Shown here in pieces: positions 10,801-18,557 of a DNA stretch of 30,202 nt. The position numbers were made by a program, and so were the translations under genes. The notes beneath the pieces are model-generated. The model was given only the letters and a program-made list of their open reading frames with translations. It did no database searches and was not told where the DNA came from. Source of the stretch: Priapulus caudatus (taxonomy: Eukaryota; Priapulida; Priapulimorpha; Priapulimorphida; Priapulidae); assembly GCF_000485595.1 (NCBI RefSeq), contig NW_014578514.1, forward strand, positions 31,973 through 62,174, read 5' to 3'. Position 1 is the first letter of the stretch, and each line of letters starts with the position of its first letter.

Positions 10801-13800
10801 CGCAGTTCACGTGCTGCCGCCGGGACGACGGTGGCGCCACCGTGAGGGTCATGGTCGTCAAGCCGTCTATGATGTGGTTCGCTCAGCACGTGAGCGTCGC
10901 CGAGGTCGTGAGGTCGTCGCCGGCGCGCGACCGCCACCGCGTCTGCTTCTCCTCGCACGCGTCCTACGCCGAGATACGCGACATGGTGCGCCACCTACGC
11001 CCGCGCAACGTCCACCCGAACGTCGTTCCCTGCGGCTCCACGCTGGAACAGGTAAGCAGGCATCGCCACGGCAACCGGAGGTCGGGTTGTCGCTACGTGA
11101 AGATTCCAGCTTCTACTTGAAAACCGAGCGTGCGAAAATTTTTAGAATAGCCTAGAATCTTCTTATTTGACAGAGAAATTCTTTAATATATATCTATATT
11201 GTTTTTTTTTAGCGGGTAAAGGTGGTTATAATGTACATCTCAAATGCTATCTTGTATAATTGTGTAACTGCTGCAAATAATATAGTTTTTGCAGCAAATG
11301 AAATTGAATTTTCAGCAATATCACCTAGCCACCAATGTCATGAATGGCTAGGCTAGTTCTATCAAGTTACTGTATGTGTACATGCGTGTGGCAGTGGTTG
11401 ATAAAGTTTGAAATTAAAGGTAAAGAAGAGACTAGAAGATTTTAAGAAAGATTTGGAATCCAGCTGCCATGACACGGGTGACGAGGATGGAGGCCCTGAC
11501 TACGGAACTCTGGGAACCTTGCAGAATCACGTCAGAATACTTCCATCCGACGGTCAGAATTGTGAATCTATAGCGATTATTTACTTTAGAATACTTTAGG
11601 AGATTTTCCCGTACTAAAACCTGCAACTTGTGCACATTTAGGATTTTCACATTTTGTGAATATAACAGCGATTAGTTCCTCTGCCCTCGTGATGATTCTA
11701 CATTCTTCTTGATGTACATTCTTATCGATATTGAAACCCTTGCTGACCGATGGTGATTATCTGTCTCTGTGGACTGTCCGCTTGTTTGTAGGCGAGACAA
11801 GCAACAGTTTGACGTTCGACGAAACTCCGCCGCAGGTTGAGCAGGAGGTGGCGCCATCTGAGATTCAATACGAGGGATTCAAGATGATCTGCACGCCGAC
11901 GAAATGTGGCGGCGGTCGCGACGGTGAGCGATTATTGCCTCGGCAAATTCTGTGTTGCAAATCTCTGCAATTCTCCACAAATTCTCGGCAAAAACTGTGA
12001 CGTCACGCAATATCGCCTACACGCAATTACGCGCAAGATCACCACAATGACAAAAACTGGTGTGACAGTTCGGTCACATGTGGGCGAATGTGTGTTATAA
12101 TGACGTATAACAGACTGAAGGATCATCGAAACGCGTCGCTCTGTTAATTTACGTGCGTATCAACTGACAGCTACACTGACTAGTCGCCAACAACGTGACA
12201 TGAAAGCCTTTGTAATGGAATAAGTCGTCTATAAATCACAGTTTATGATTGTATTTTAATGTACGCTACGTAGTGTAATAATAACAACGTGTGACACGGA
12301 TCTTGTGATTTCGTATGCAGATTCGCAGAGTTCTGGAGAGCAGCAGTCACAGGCAACATACATAAGTGACAGCGATAGCGAGGAGGAGGAGGCGGCAGAG
12401 GAGGAGGAGGAGGCGGAGGAGGAGAAGGAGATGGAGGCGGAGGCGGAGGAGGAGGCAGAGGAGGAGGAGAGCGACGTGGAGGAGATTGGGCTTGTATCGG
12501 ACGCAGCCAGCAGACAAGATGGCATCGCGTCGCGAACCCGCGTGAGCGCGAGACGAGTTAATAGAGGGCGCCGCGAACCTCTCGTCATCGAACTCGACGG
12601 CGCTAGCGACAGCATGCGATCGCGCGACGACGACGACCCAGCGTCGATGGCGGCGCGGCGCGACGCGAGCGTCGACGATTGCCTGCGTGACCTCGTCGCG
12701 GCCGTCAGCGCCCTCGAGCGGCCGCCCTCGCAATCGCCCGGCGTCGCCGCGACGATCGACGCCGTCGCGCGTCGCCAGGTGGCGCCGCCGCCGCTCGTTT
12801 ACGTGCCGATCGCGCCGAGCCACGTCACCTACCTGCGCTCGGAGCCCGCGCTCAAGCTCGCGTCGTCACGGCAACGGCAGCAGAGCGACCAGGACAGCGC
12901 GGTGACGAGCACGACGACGGACGTCGGCGGTCGCCGTGGCAACGCACGGCGGCGCGCGGCGCCGAGGTCGGAGGTCACGGCCAGCCGGAAGCGTTGCCTG
13001 CTGGCGACGATGCTCGAGAGCGCCCCCTATGTCATCGACGACGCGGTCGCCGCGCGTAACGGCGGCGGCAGCGGCGACAGGTGGCGCCGCCCGGTGCGTC
13101 GCGGCAGCAGCAGCAGCAGCTCTGACAGCGACATCGCTATTGTCTGCGAAAAACCCGCCGTCGTCGCGGCAACCGTCCCGAAGTCTCTCCGCAGCCTGCT
13201 GGAGAACGATGGGCAACGCGCGGACGGTTGCCGCGACGACGGCGCAGCACCGCTCGATCTGTCCCGCAGGGGGCAGCAGCAGCAGCAGCAGCGGGCGGGC
13301 GGGGAGACCGCGGGTGGCTGGATCGGCGGGGCGTCGGTCCTCGTGCCTCCATCGCTTAGCGGCGCCGACAGATCCCCCGAGTTGTGCGCGGCGTCTGCTA
13401 GGGGGAGCCACGACGAGCCGCCGCCTCCGCTACACAAGCGGCGACTCCTCGACGAGACGATCGCCGACGGCCGTCCGAACAAGAGAACGTTCTCGCCGCC
13501 CGGCCGGACTCGGGTTCCGCCGGGCGGCGCGCTACTGAGGCAGTGCCTGTCGAGTGACGGCGAGGGAACGGCGCGGGAGCGGGGAGAAGGGGAGCGGGCG
13601 GCAGGGAAGTCACGCGGGCCGCCGGACGCCGCTGCCGCCGCCTCCCGTCACCACGGCGACCGGCAGCAGGCGCCGACGCGTCCCGACGACGCGGCGGTGG
13701 CGCCGCCTGGCGACGACGAGGTGCAGCTCATCGATCTCACGCAGGACAGCGACGAGACTTACTTGGCGAGCAGCTGCGAGGCGTACCCACCAGAGGGCGC

Positions 13801-14014
13801 CAGCGGCCAGCCAGCGAACGCCTCCGGGTCTTCGGACGCGTGCGACGAGAGGCCGCCGCCTCCCTCCTCCCCGGAGACGCACAACCTCCTGAAGACCCTC
13901 CTCCTTGACAAGGCGGAGAGGGTTGCCGGGGGCGACGGCGGCGGCAGACGGTCGAGCGAGACGTCGTCGGACCTGGAGATCATCCCCGACACGCCGCAGA
14001 AGCCGCGCGTGTGA
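1697..14014 (+). CDS. DCLRE1C: Artemis (DNA cross-link repair 1C) nuclease, ten exons
   Basis: Artemis is the SNM1-family metallo-beta-lactamase/beta-CASP nuclease that trims or opens DNA ends for non-homologous end joining with DNA-PKcs and ligase IV; it acts in the nucleus. The joined exons (1697-1805, 2280-2416, 2969-3028, 3244-3401, 9809-10022, 10422-10535, 10806-11051, 11420-11552, 11792-11923, 12321-14014) give 998 residues against 692 in human. Seen directly: the start [14 protein letters not shown] at 33-38; GHCPG with H115; TGDFRL with D136; VDTTFC with D165; VWLNCK in beta-CASP; TQIH (H257); CFSSHASY (H315). These make Artemis a better call than SNM1A or Apollo. The tail (435-998) is acidic, then low complexity, and ends with an [11 protein letters not shown] motif like one near the human C-terminus. 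I see no match to the human ligase IV-binding W..FF motif. Intron 4 is hugely expanded by repeats. Exon 8's acceptor is weak. Confidence 0.95.
2280..2416 (+). CDS. DCLRE1C: Artemis exon 2 (residues 37-82)
   Basis: The acceptor is TTGTTTCAG and the donor GTAAGT, both strong. The split codon restores D37, followed by H38, completing HxHxDH. The rest ([12 protein letters not shown]) matches the conserved strand and helix after the first metal motif. Introns 1 and 2 on either side hold nothing else I recognise. Confidence 0.93.
2969..3028 (+). CDS. DCLRE1C: Artemis exon 3 (residues 83-102)
   Basis: A 60-base exon with acceptor TGTTTGCAG and donor GTAATC, phase 0 at both ends. It encodes [11 protein letters not shown], the variable segment before the GHCPG strand. 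Confidence 0.88.
3044..3100. repeat. Short 16-17-bp tandem repeat in Artemis intron 3
   Basis: ATATTTCGGACACAG-type units recur three and a half times. This is a local minisatellite between exons 3 and 4, 15 bases after the exon 3 donor; it does not include the donor itself. Confidence 0.75.
3244..3401 (+). CDS. DCLRE1C: Artemis exon 4 (residues 103-155, phase 2 end)
   Basis: Acceptor TTTTGACAG, donor GTAAGC. The exon encodes [13 protein letters not shown] (H115) and LYTGDFRL (D136), both metal-binding motifs. Read-through past the donor gives an immediate in-frame TAA (GAC AGG TAA). The donor is the first member of the 23-bp array that follows. Confidence 0.95.
3402..3999 (+). repeat. 23-bp minisatellite of 5' splice sites anchored on the exon 4 donor
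   Basis: From the true donor at 3402, GT dinucleotides recur every 23 bases exactly, 21 times, to 3862. Each lies in CAGGTRAG (GTAAGC, GTGAGT, GTGAGC or GTGAGA). Shorter, degenerate repeats follow at 3881, about 3911 and onward to about 3999. Most units read TTGATTACAG before the donor, so each joins an acceptor-like CAG to a donor-like GTRAG. Part of the array shows a three-unit (69-bp) higher-order period. Bases between donors vary more than the CAGGTRAG core. Confidence 0.95.
4042..4767. mobile_element. Non-autonomous hAT element inserted in Artemis intron 4
   Basis: The ends are TAGGGGTGCACCGGAAC and, inverted, GGATCCGGTGCATCCCTA, a typical hAT terminal pattern. They are flanked by 8-base near-identical direct repeats TTTGTGTC (4034-4041) and CTTGTGTC (4768-4775). 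Sub-terminal GGAACCGGCCGGAA-type words recur at both ends. The 726-base interior has no transposase. It sits between the donor array and the acceptor array. Confidence 0.82.
4776..4819 (+). repeat. Isolated copy of the exon-5-edge satellite unit
   Basis: TGCAGAGTGAAGAGCATACA followed by a CACCTGTACATGTAGCGTAC-type end is a diverged copy of the unit that fills 5017-9808. It was cut off from the main array by the MITE at 4820-5014. Confidence 0.75.
4820..5014. mobile_element. Mariner-like MITE (copy 1), TA target duplication
   Basis: Ends CTGTATACGC and GCGTATAGAG are imperfect inverted repeats flanked by TA (4818-4819 and 5015-5016). The interior is rich in TTTTCGCG and CGCGAAAA-type words. 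A second copy of the family is at 25181-25411. It inserted in a satellite unit: GCGTAC on the left resumes with TAC on the right. Confidence 0.78.
5017..9808 (+). repeat. 28-bp satellite with interspersed copies of the exon 5 acceptor and exon start
   Basis: The basic unit is 28 bases (CGTACTTCTGTCTGTGTGTA then TGGTGTAA). At irregular intervals it is replaced by a ~52-base unit carrying CTTGCATCCGTGTGCAG, then AGTGAAGGACATAGAGAGCC, then TGTACGTGTAG. That longer unit equals the true exon 5 acceptor plus its first ~26 coding bases. Clean copies have the acceptor AG at about 5684, 6410, 9479 and 9672; many more are degraded, roughly 20 in all. In every clean decoy the exon frame reads VKDIESLYV then TAG. 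Parts of 5160-6330 and 6560-9370 carry dense single-base insertions, probably sequencing error. Confidence 0.95.
9385..9644. repeat. Large palindrome: inverted block of satellite units
   Basis: The array turns around at 9515: GTGTAGCGTA, one base, then TACGCTACAC. The right arm (9516 to about 9644) reads the satellite, including one exon-edge copy, on the opposite strand, and the array then resumes in the original direction near 9645. Arms are about 130 bases. It is either a true inversion in the array or a chimeric read join. Confidence 0.85.
9809..10022 (+). CDS. DCLRE1C: Artemis exon 5 (residues 155-226)
   Basis: The acceptor GTGTGCAG is the last of many near-identical copies upstream, and this is the only one followed by TACGTCGACACGAC rather than a TAG stop. 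It encodes [14 protein letters not shown] (D165) and [15 protein letters not shown] of the beta-CASP region. The donor is AAG|GTGCGG, phase 0. Confidence 0.94.
10023..10421 (+). other. Artemis intron 5
   Basis: AT-rich intron with no gene. TACCGTATTTACTCGTGTAT near 10143 resembles the tip of a widespread short transposon, but I cannot find the matching other end. Confidence 0.5.
10422..10535 (+). CDS. DCLRE1C: Artemis exon 6 (residues 227-264)
   Basis: Acceptor TGATTCAG, donor GTACGC, phase 0 at both ends. It encodes [17 protein letters not shown] and [14 protein letters not shown], with the conserved beta-CASP histidine (H257). Confidence 0.92.
10806..11051 (+). CDS. DCLRE1C: Artemis exon 7 (residues 265-346)
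   Basis: Acceptor TCTCCCGCAG, donor GTAAGC, phase 0 at both ends. It encodes [20 protein letters not shown] (H315) and [15 protein letters not shown], the end of the catalytic fold. Confidence 0.93.
11052..11419 (+). other. Artemis intron 7
   Basis: AT-rich intron. Apart from a T-run near 11203-11210 I see no element and no additional exon. Confidence 0.5.
11420..11552 (+). CDS. DCLRE1C: Artemis exon 8 (residues 347-391), weak acceptor
   Basis: It begins [13 protein letters not shown] and ends at ACG|GTCAGA, phase 1, which fits exon 9. The acceptor (AAATTAAAG) lacks a pyrimidine tract and the donor is GTCAGA, so both edges are less certain than elsewhere. A better-looking acceptor at 11395 gives stops in every useful frame. 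Confidence 0.65.
11792..11923 (+). CDS. DCLRE1C: Artemis exon 9 (residues 391-435)
   Basis: Acceptor TTGTTTGTAG, donor GTGAGC, phase 1 to phase 1. It encodes [20 protein letters not shown], linker sequence after the catalytic domain with no motif I recognise. Confidence 0.8.
11924..12320 (+). other. Artemis intron 9
   Basis: Nothing beyond ordinary intron sequence is visible. It ends TTTCGTATGCAG before the last exon. Confidence 0.5.
12321..14014 (+). CDS. DCLRE1C: Artemis exon 10: disordered C-terminal tail (residues 435-998)
   Basis: One 1694-base GC-rich exon encodes the whole tail. It opens with SDSDSEEEE and a ~40-residue Glu/Ala tract (12365-12484). Four short hydrophobic clusters beside acidic or Ser residues resemble SUMO-interacting motifs: PLVIELD (12578-12598), SDSDIAIV (13121-13144), [11 protein letters not shown] (13721-13753) and SSDLEIIPD (13961-13987). 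A PLDLS motif is at 13250-13264, followed by a glutamine run. The end [11 protein letters not shown] resembles a motif near the human Artemis C-terminus, supporting assignment to this gene; about 30 further human residues have no counterpart. Open frames in the other five frames are shadows of the GC bias. Confidence 0.88.
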
Positions 14015-14149
14015 CTGCTGGTGGCGCCCTCTCGGAGTGACGGGTGGCGCCCTCTCTGAGTGATGGGTGGTGCCTTCGCAGAGTGACGGGTGGCGCCCTC
14101 GCGGAGCGACGGGTGGCGGCCTCGCGGAGTGACGGCTGGTGTCGGTGCA
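14008..14149 (+). repeat. 23-bp tandem repeat beginning on the Artemis stop codon
   Basis: GAGTGACGGGTGGCGCCCTC units start at 14035, 14058, 14081, 14104 and 14127, exactly 23 bases apart. The CDS end (GTG TGA, then CTGCTGGTGGCGCCCTCTCG) is a slightly longer first unit, so the TGA of the stop codon is part of the repeat. It lies at the start of the 3' untranslated region. Confidence 0.9.
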
Positions 14150-14451
14150 TCACCGTGTTCGTCTTCGTGGTGGTGAGGAGTCAGCTAGCGCCCTCTGCTG
14201 GTCGGCAGAGTCGCCGGCTCGCATCTTTCGCACGGATGCTGCGCTACCTTGAGTCTGTCGTTCGGTTCGCTGCTGGGAAACGGCGAGTGGATTATAACGA
14301 GACGCCATCGACGATCGAAGTCGTGCGATGCTCGTTCCCTGCCGATTCGTCGACGGCAGGAGAGGCGATGTCCTAGTTAACCGTGTGAGGTATGTGAAAA
14401 GTCTGCACAGATTGTTTGCCCTCTCCCTTTCTTCGCAACCGTCCGAACTGC

Positions 14452-14478
14452 CCCCTACCCTAACCCTAACCCTACCCC
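14452..14478. repeat. Interstitial telomere-like (CCCTAA)n
   Basis: CCCTACCCTAACCCTAACCC-type sequence occurs 14 bases before the assembly gap. It matches the C-strand of TTAGGG telomere repeats. The tract may continue into the gap. Confidence 0.7.
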
Positions 14479-14491
14479 ACCATCGTCCCCG

Positions 14492-15038
14492 NNNNNNNNN
14501 NNNNNNNNNNNNNNNNNNNNNNNNNNNNNNNNNNNNNNNNNNNNNNNNNNNNNNNNNNNNNNNNNNNNNNNNNNNNNNNNNNNNNNNNNNNNNNNNNNNN
14601 NNNNNNNNNNNNNNNNNNNNNNNNNNNNNNNNNNNNNNNNNNNNNNNNNNNNNNNNNNNNNNNNNNNNNNNNNNNNNNNNNNNNNNNNNNNNNNNNNNNN
14701 NNNNNNNNNNNNNNNNNNNNNNNNNNNNNNNNNNNNNNNNNNNNNNNNNNNNNNNNNNNNNNNNNNNNNNNNNNNNNNNNNNNNNNNNNNNNNNNNNNNN
14801 NNNNNNNNNNNNNNNNNNNNNNNNNNNNNNNNNNNNNNNNNNNNNNNNNNNNNNNNNNNNNNNNNNNNNNNNNNNNNNNNNNNNNNNNNNNNNNNNNNNN
14901 NNNNNNNNNNNNNNNNNNNNNNNNNNNNNNNNNNNNNNNNNNNNNNNNNNNNNNNNNNNNNNNNNNNNNNNNNNNNNNNNNNNNNNNNNNNNNNNNNNNN
15001 NNNNNNNNNNNNNNNNNNNNNNNNNNNNNNNNNNNNNN
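14492..15038. other. Assembly gap (547 N)
   Basis: All bases are N. It interrupts the region after the Artemis stop codon; a polyadenylation signal was not found before it. Confidence 1.
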
Positions 15039-15573
15039 CCCCTCAAATATTACTTATGTGACCCCCCCCCCCCCCATCCCCGTCCCGTGTTTTGTCCACT
15101 AGTGCTATATACACACTAGCCGCAAAGAATTTTAGACGGATGTTGCTTCAAGACGTTGTATATATTTGTGAAAATTCCAAATGTCATCGTGCATGGCAGC
15201 CACTGAAATGTAACTTATGTGAGTTTGGCAACGCCCAGTAAATTAAATATAAAAATTATCACCTTGAAAATAAGCATTTATGATGTTTCTGTCGTGCAGA
15301 TTAAGACATGCACCATCAGTTATTTTCTGAAATCTTTTATTAGGTCTTGCGTATGCTATGTAAATAATAATACGGCAGTGTACCGCCGCTGGGGCACGCG
15401 TCGGTGTTCCAATCACATTCACTATACACTGAACTCTGGCTCACAGCCATGCAACTACAAAGTGTCAGACACACATTACCGATATTATCCTCAGCAAGAT
15501 TCCTAGCAAGATTCCTAGCCTAGTCTTAGTACTCTGGTGTACCATCACACGTTCATATACGTACATCATCAGC

Positions 15574-15774
15574 CTACTGCCGCTTTGAATTGAGGTTTTC
15601 TAGCAATGCGCTACATTCAATAAGGTAATTAATCCTGGCCTTATCCAACGACGCCGTGAAATCGGAGTGGTGGCTTTCATTAAGGTTAAAACTAATAGTG
15701 GATGCACGATTCACAACACGATCAGAGTAACGTGGCAACCGTTCTGAAAACGTTCTACAAACATTTAACGTCAT
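15574..15774 (-). other. Possible coding fragment of unknown identity
   Basis: A 66-codon frame has protein-like composition (FSERLPRYSDRVVNRASTIS, then DKARINYLIECSALLENLNS) and ends in TAG. I do not recognise the family. It has no clear splice sites or neighbouring exons and may be a decayed transposon or gene fragment, or chance. Confidence 0.2.
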
Positions 15775-16672
15775 GTTAGCATAATTAATAAATATAATAA
15801 TGATAATTAAAAATAATCCAGCTGTGCTGTGCTAGCTTAGCTAGTGGCACTAATAACATAGTCATAATCTGGCTATGTTAGTGTAAACTGAACTTTACAA
15901 CAGTAAAACTACACATAAAGAAGCCCTTATAAAAATTAATAACCCAGACGAGGGATTTTTGTCTAAAATATCTTCACACACGATACAGCCCAGTCAGACA
16001 TGTTGATACCCCAGCAATGACATAAATCATTACCGTTAGATACAAGCTAATCTATTATACTAATACAGCCACAAACGTATCCAACTTTATCTAGGAGCAT
16101 GCAGCCGCATGGTCCGACCTTCTGGTGACCCTGAGAATCATGAGAATCTGCACTGTGTACATACGTAAGGAACACGTACAGCATTTAAGTATGCTGACAC
16201 ATCCTTTTAACAGCATTCTTGAAGTGGAGAACAGTAGGGACCAAGGGTTCTAGGAGCCATTTTGAATAAGTGTTGTATCCTTAAAGTGATTAAGTCACCG
16301 TAAATAGTGAAAATGAAAATAAAAATTCCACTTTTTCACAAAATATAAGTAATTCTGTTCACTTTTTATGGTTAAATTGCTGCATTATACTTCCTATTTT
16401 ACTATATTGTTCGATGTGAACATACACTCGTGATTCATACATAGCCCATAGCAAGCAATTAATGTCAGGAACATTATATCAAATCGTCCAGGTTACATGT
16501 AACACACTGACAGTACAGAATGCCATAGAAATTATACGATTTAAGGAGCATAAACCTTCTTCAACCAAATTTAGCTTTTGAAATTTCACTGTGACATTGT
16601 AGCATCATACATCCAGGCATGTATAGATTCTACTAGCAAACCCGGCAGTCAAATTCTTTCCAACAGTAAACA

Positions 16673-17231
16673 AATCCATGTTTAACCCTCCTCTTGAGGG
16701 CTCAAAAGGTAATCCGACAACTTACTCTTCGCATGTCCAGTGAAAGTACATTTCATGGGTCTGTTTCAATAAAGCCATAAAAATGTAGCTCACCACTGAA
16801 CACACAAAAAGTTTTTCATCGCTCCGTCCAGAACCATGTCCTCAGAAAATGTCTAAAATCTGGCCCTGTGCCCCATGTGACCTTTGACCTGTGACCTCAA
16901 TTTCGGCACAGTGATGCTTTTCCTACCATGATGCTAATACACCGACCATCACGAGACCTAGGTCGGAGCCGTTTAGATTTGTGCCGCAATCTGGCCATTT
17001 CGCTCGCTATACCTTAAGTTAAGGAGGGAATGTTCCCCCTTCTTTTACACCTCTTGACCTTTGACCTTTGACCCCCAGCTTCGCCATCCCAACTCGTTTT
17101 CGGATTACCCCCCCACGTCCCGAATATCATGACCGTACGTCGAGCGGTTAAGATTTGTGTCCAACTGTTGACGGACGGACGGACAATCGTGCGATTCTAC
17201 AAGCTGCACCTGACTACGTCAGATGAGCTAA
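16673..17231. repeat. Interspersed repeat, copy 1
   Basis: This ~560-base segment shares order and wording with 22254-23018: AATCCATGTTTAAC at the start, ATGTCCTCAGAAAATGTCT, TGACCTTTGAC blocks, CGTCCCGAATAT, GGTTAAGATTTGTG, GACGGACGG, and GCTGCACCTGACTACGTCAG at the end. No coding frame. Both copies have the same orientation. Confidence 0.8.
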
Positions 17232-17741
17232 AAATAAGGCAAATCCATCTTTTCCTGGATCACTTCAGATAACTGTACATCATAACAGCCATAGGCCAGC
17301 TGGTTATTTATACACCATCACAATATTCCGATTATTTCAACATTATAACAATACTCCGATTATCTCAACATTATAACGATACTCCGATTATTGCAACATC
17401 ACAATAATATTCCGATTAACATGCCCAATTACAAACTGTTCAGCAATGGTCTTCAAAACATTGACCATGTCTGCAACTGTGATGTCCTGCTTCTATCTGC
17501 CTGGGAAGATGGTTGAAGGGAGCTCTATCCACCTGACTGGGAACACGATTGTTTGCATCCGAAAAACTAAGCTTGCGATTGGATATCGTTGTTGGCTAGC
17601 CAGTTGGTGTCACTGCAAACATAAATGTTAACACGTTAAATCAATTTACTCTAGATCTTTTACTGAAATCTATTAAAGTATGTGTCGCGTGTTGTCATAC
17701 ACAATGTAATAACGATGATGCAACTATCATACCACATATTA

Positions 17742-18256
17742 CAGTGTTCGAAATAAAGGGAAAAATTTGCTTGTCCGACGGTCAAGCTACAAGATAGTTT
17801 TGCTTGTCCTGCAAAATTTTGGCTGTGCAGGAACATTTCCCTGCACTAGTGCAATACTAAGCCATAGCAGAGCAATGGAAGCAATCCTGGGCACCATTGC
17901 AAAATGTTAAATGTAGAATAAAAGTGGATTAAATAAAATAAACGTCTATATTTATTCTAACCACACAATAAAGATGTAAAGTTACACAAATACCTCGTTT
18001 TATTAGCTGTGGGAAGAGCGCCAATACAACCGGAAGTGACGAATTTCGTCAGGTTGTATCTAAAAGACGAATCGAAAATACGAAACCGGACTACAAAAAT
18101 GGCGGCGGCCAGCGATGGTAGAAAATGATGAAAATTGCTCTAAAAAGTTGCTCTAAAAAGCTGCTTGTCCAGCGGACAAGCTACTGGACAGGTCTACTTG
18201 TCCTCCGTGGAAATGGACAAGTGAGGACAAACGGATAGCCGTTATTTCGAACACTG
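17742..18256. mobile_element. Non-autonomous DNA transposon with CAGTGTTCGAAATAA inverted ends
   Basis: CAGTGTTCGAAATAA at the left is mirrored by TTATTTCGAACACTG at the right, with TA on both outer sides (17740-17741, 18257-18258). Inside, CTTGTCC/GGACAAG words repeat in both orientations near each end. No transposase frame. It ends about 170 bases beyond the last Egalitarian-like exon. Confidence 0.8.
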
Positions 18257-18426
18257 TATTAGTGTGTGTTTACTGTTTAGCCAGTGTTCTATCGTAGTTC
18301 ACCTTGGATCGATACATCCAGGATATGTTGGAGCGTAACCTGGGCTAATATGAGTGCAATACTCTTTTTGAACCCTTTTATACAAAATTCATGTGCTTTT
18401 GATCATATCGATATCGATGCATTAAC

Positions 18427-18557
18427 TTACTCTTCAATGATGGATTCATTTAAGCGACACTCCATGTCCCAGTCTTCGCCATTGTCGTGAACATGGAGTT
18501 GGATGTCAGGTTGGCTGTGTTGCATGTCTCCAGGGGATCTCTCCCCTTTTACAGCCG
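18427..18557 (-). CDS. egl: Egalitarian-like exon 13, ends at TAA or continues
   Basis: Acceptor GGCTTGCAG, phase 1. It encodes AVKGERSPGDMQHSQPDIQL and ends NESIIEE then TAA (18429-18427). The same bases form a consensus donor: GA|GTAAGT at 18430. Either the protein stops here or splicing removes the stop; I see no further exon downstream and favour the stop. Confidence 0.65.

Larger units (their letters stand above)
15039..17741. other. Intergenic region between the convergent genes
   Basis: AT-rich sequence with a poly-C run (15062-15074), an imperfect duplicate pair at 15496-15517 (AGCAAGATTCCTAG twice), and an interspersed repeat at 16673-17231. TTTATT, a minus-strand AATAAA, occurs near 15335 but cannot be tied to a gene. 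I see no convincing exon. Confidence 0.55.

Noticed and set aside
11395-11419. Alternative exon 8 acceptor at GTGTGGCAG (11395)
   Set aside because: It gives stop codons soon after in the phase required by exon 7.
12347-13992. Several frames of 70-200 codons overlapping the last Artemis exon
   Set aside because: GC-rich sequence has few stops; only the + frame from 12321 joins the Artemis splice phase and carries sensible motifs.
1697-14014. SNM1A or Apollo (DCLRE1A/B) as identity of the + strand gene
   Set aside because: The start MSSFQGRM, exact residue numbering of metal ligands and the long tail with [11 protein letters not shown] fit Artemis.
14150-15119. Frames of 260-298 codons across the gap
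   Set aside because: They are open only because the N run contains no stop codons.
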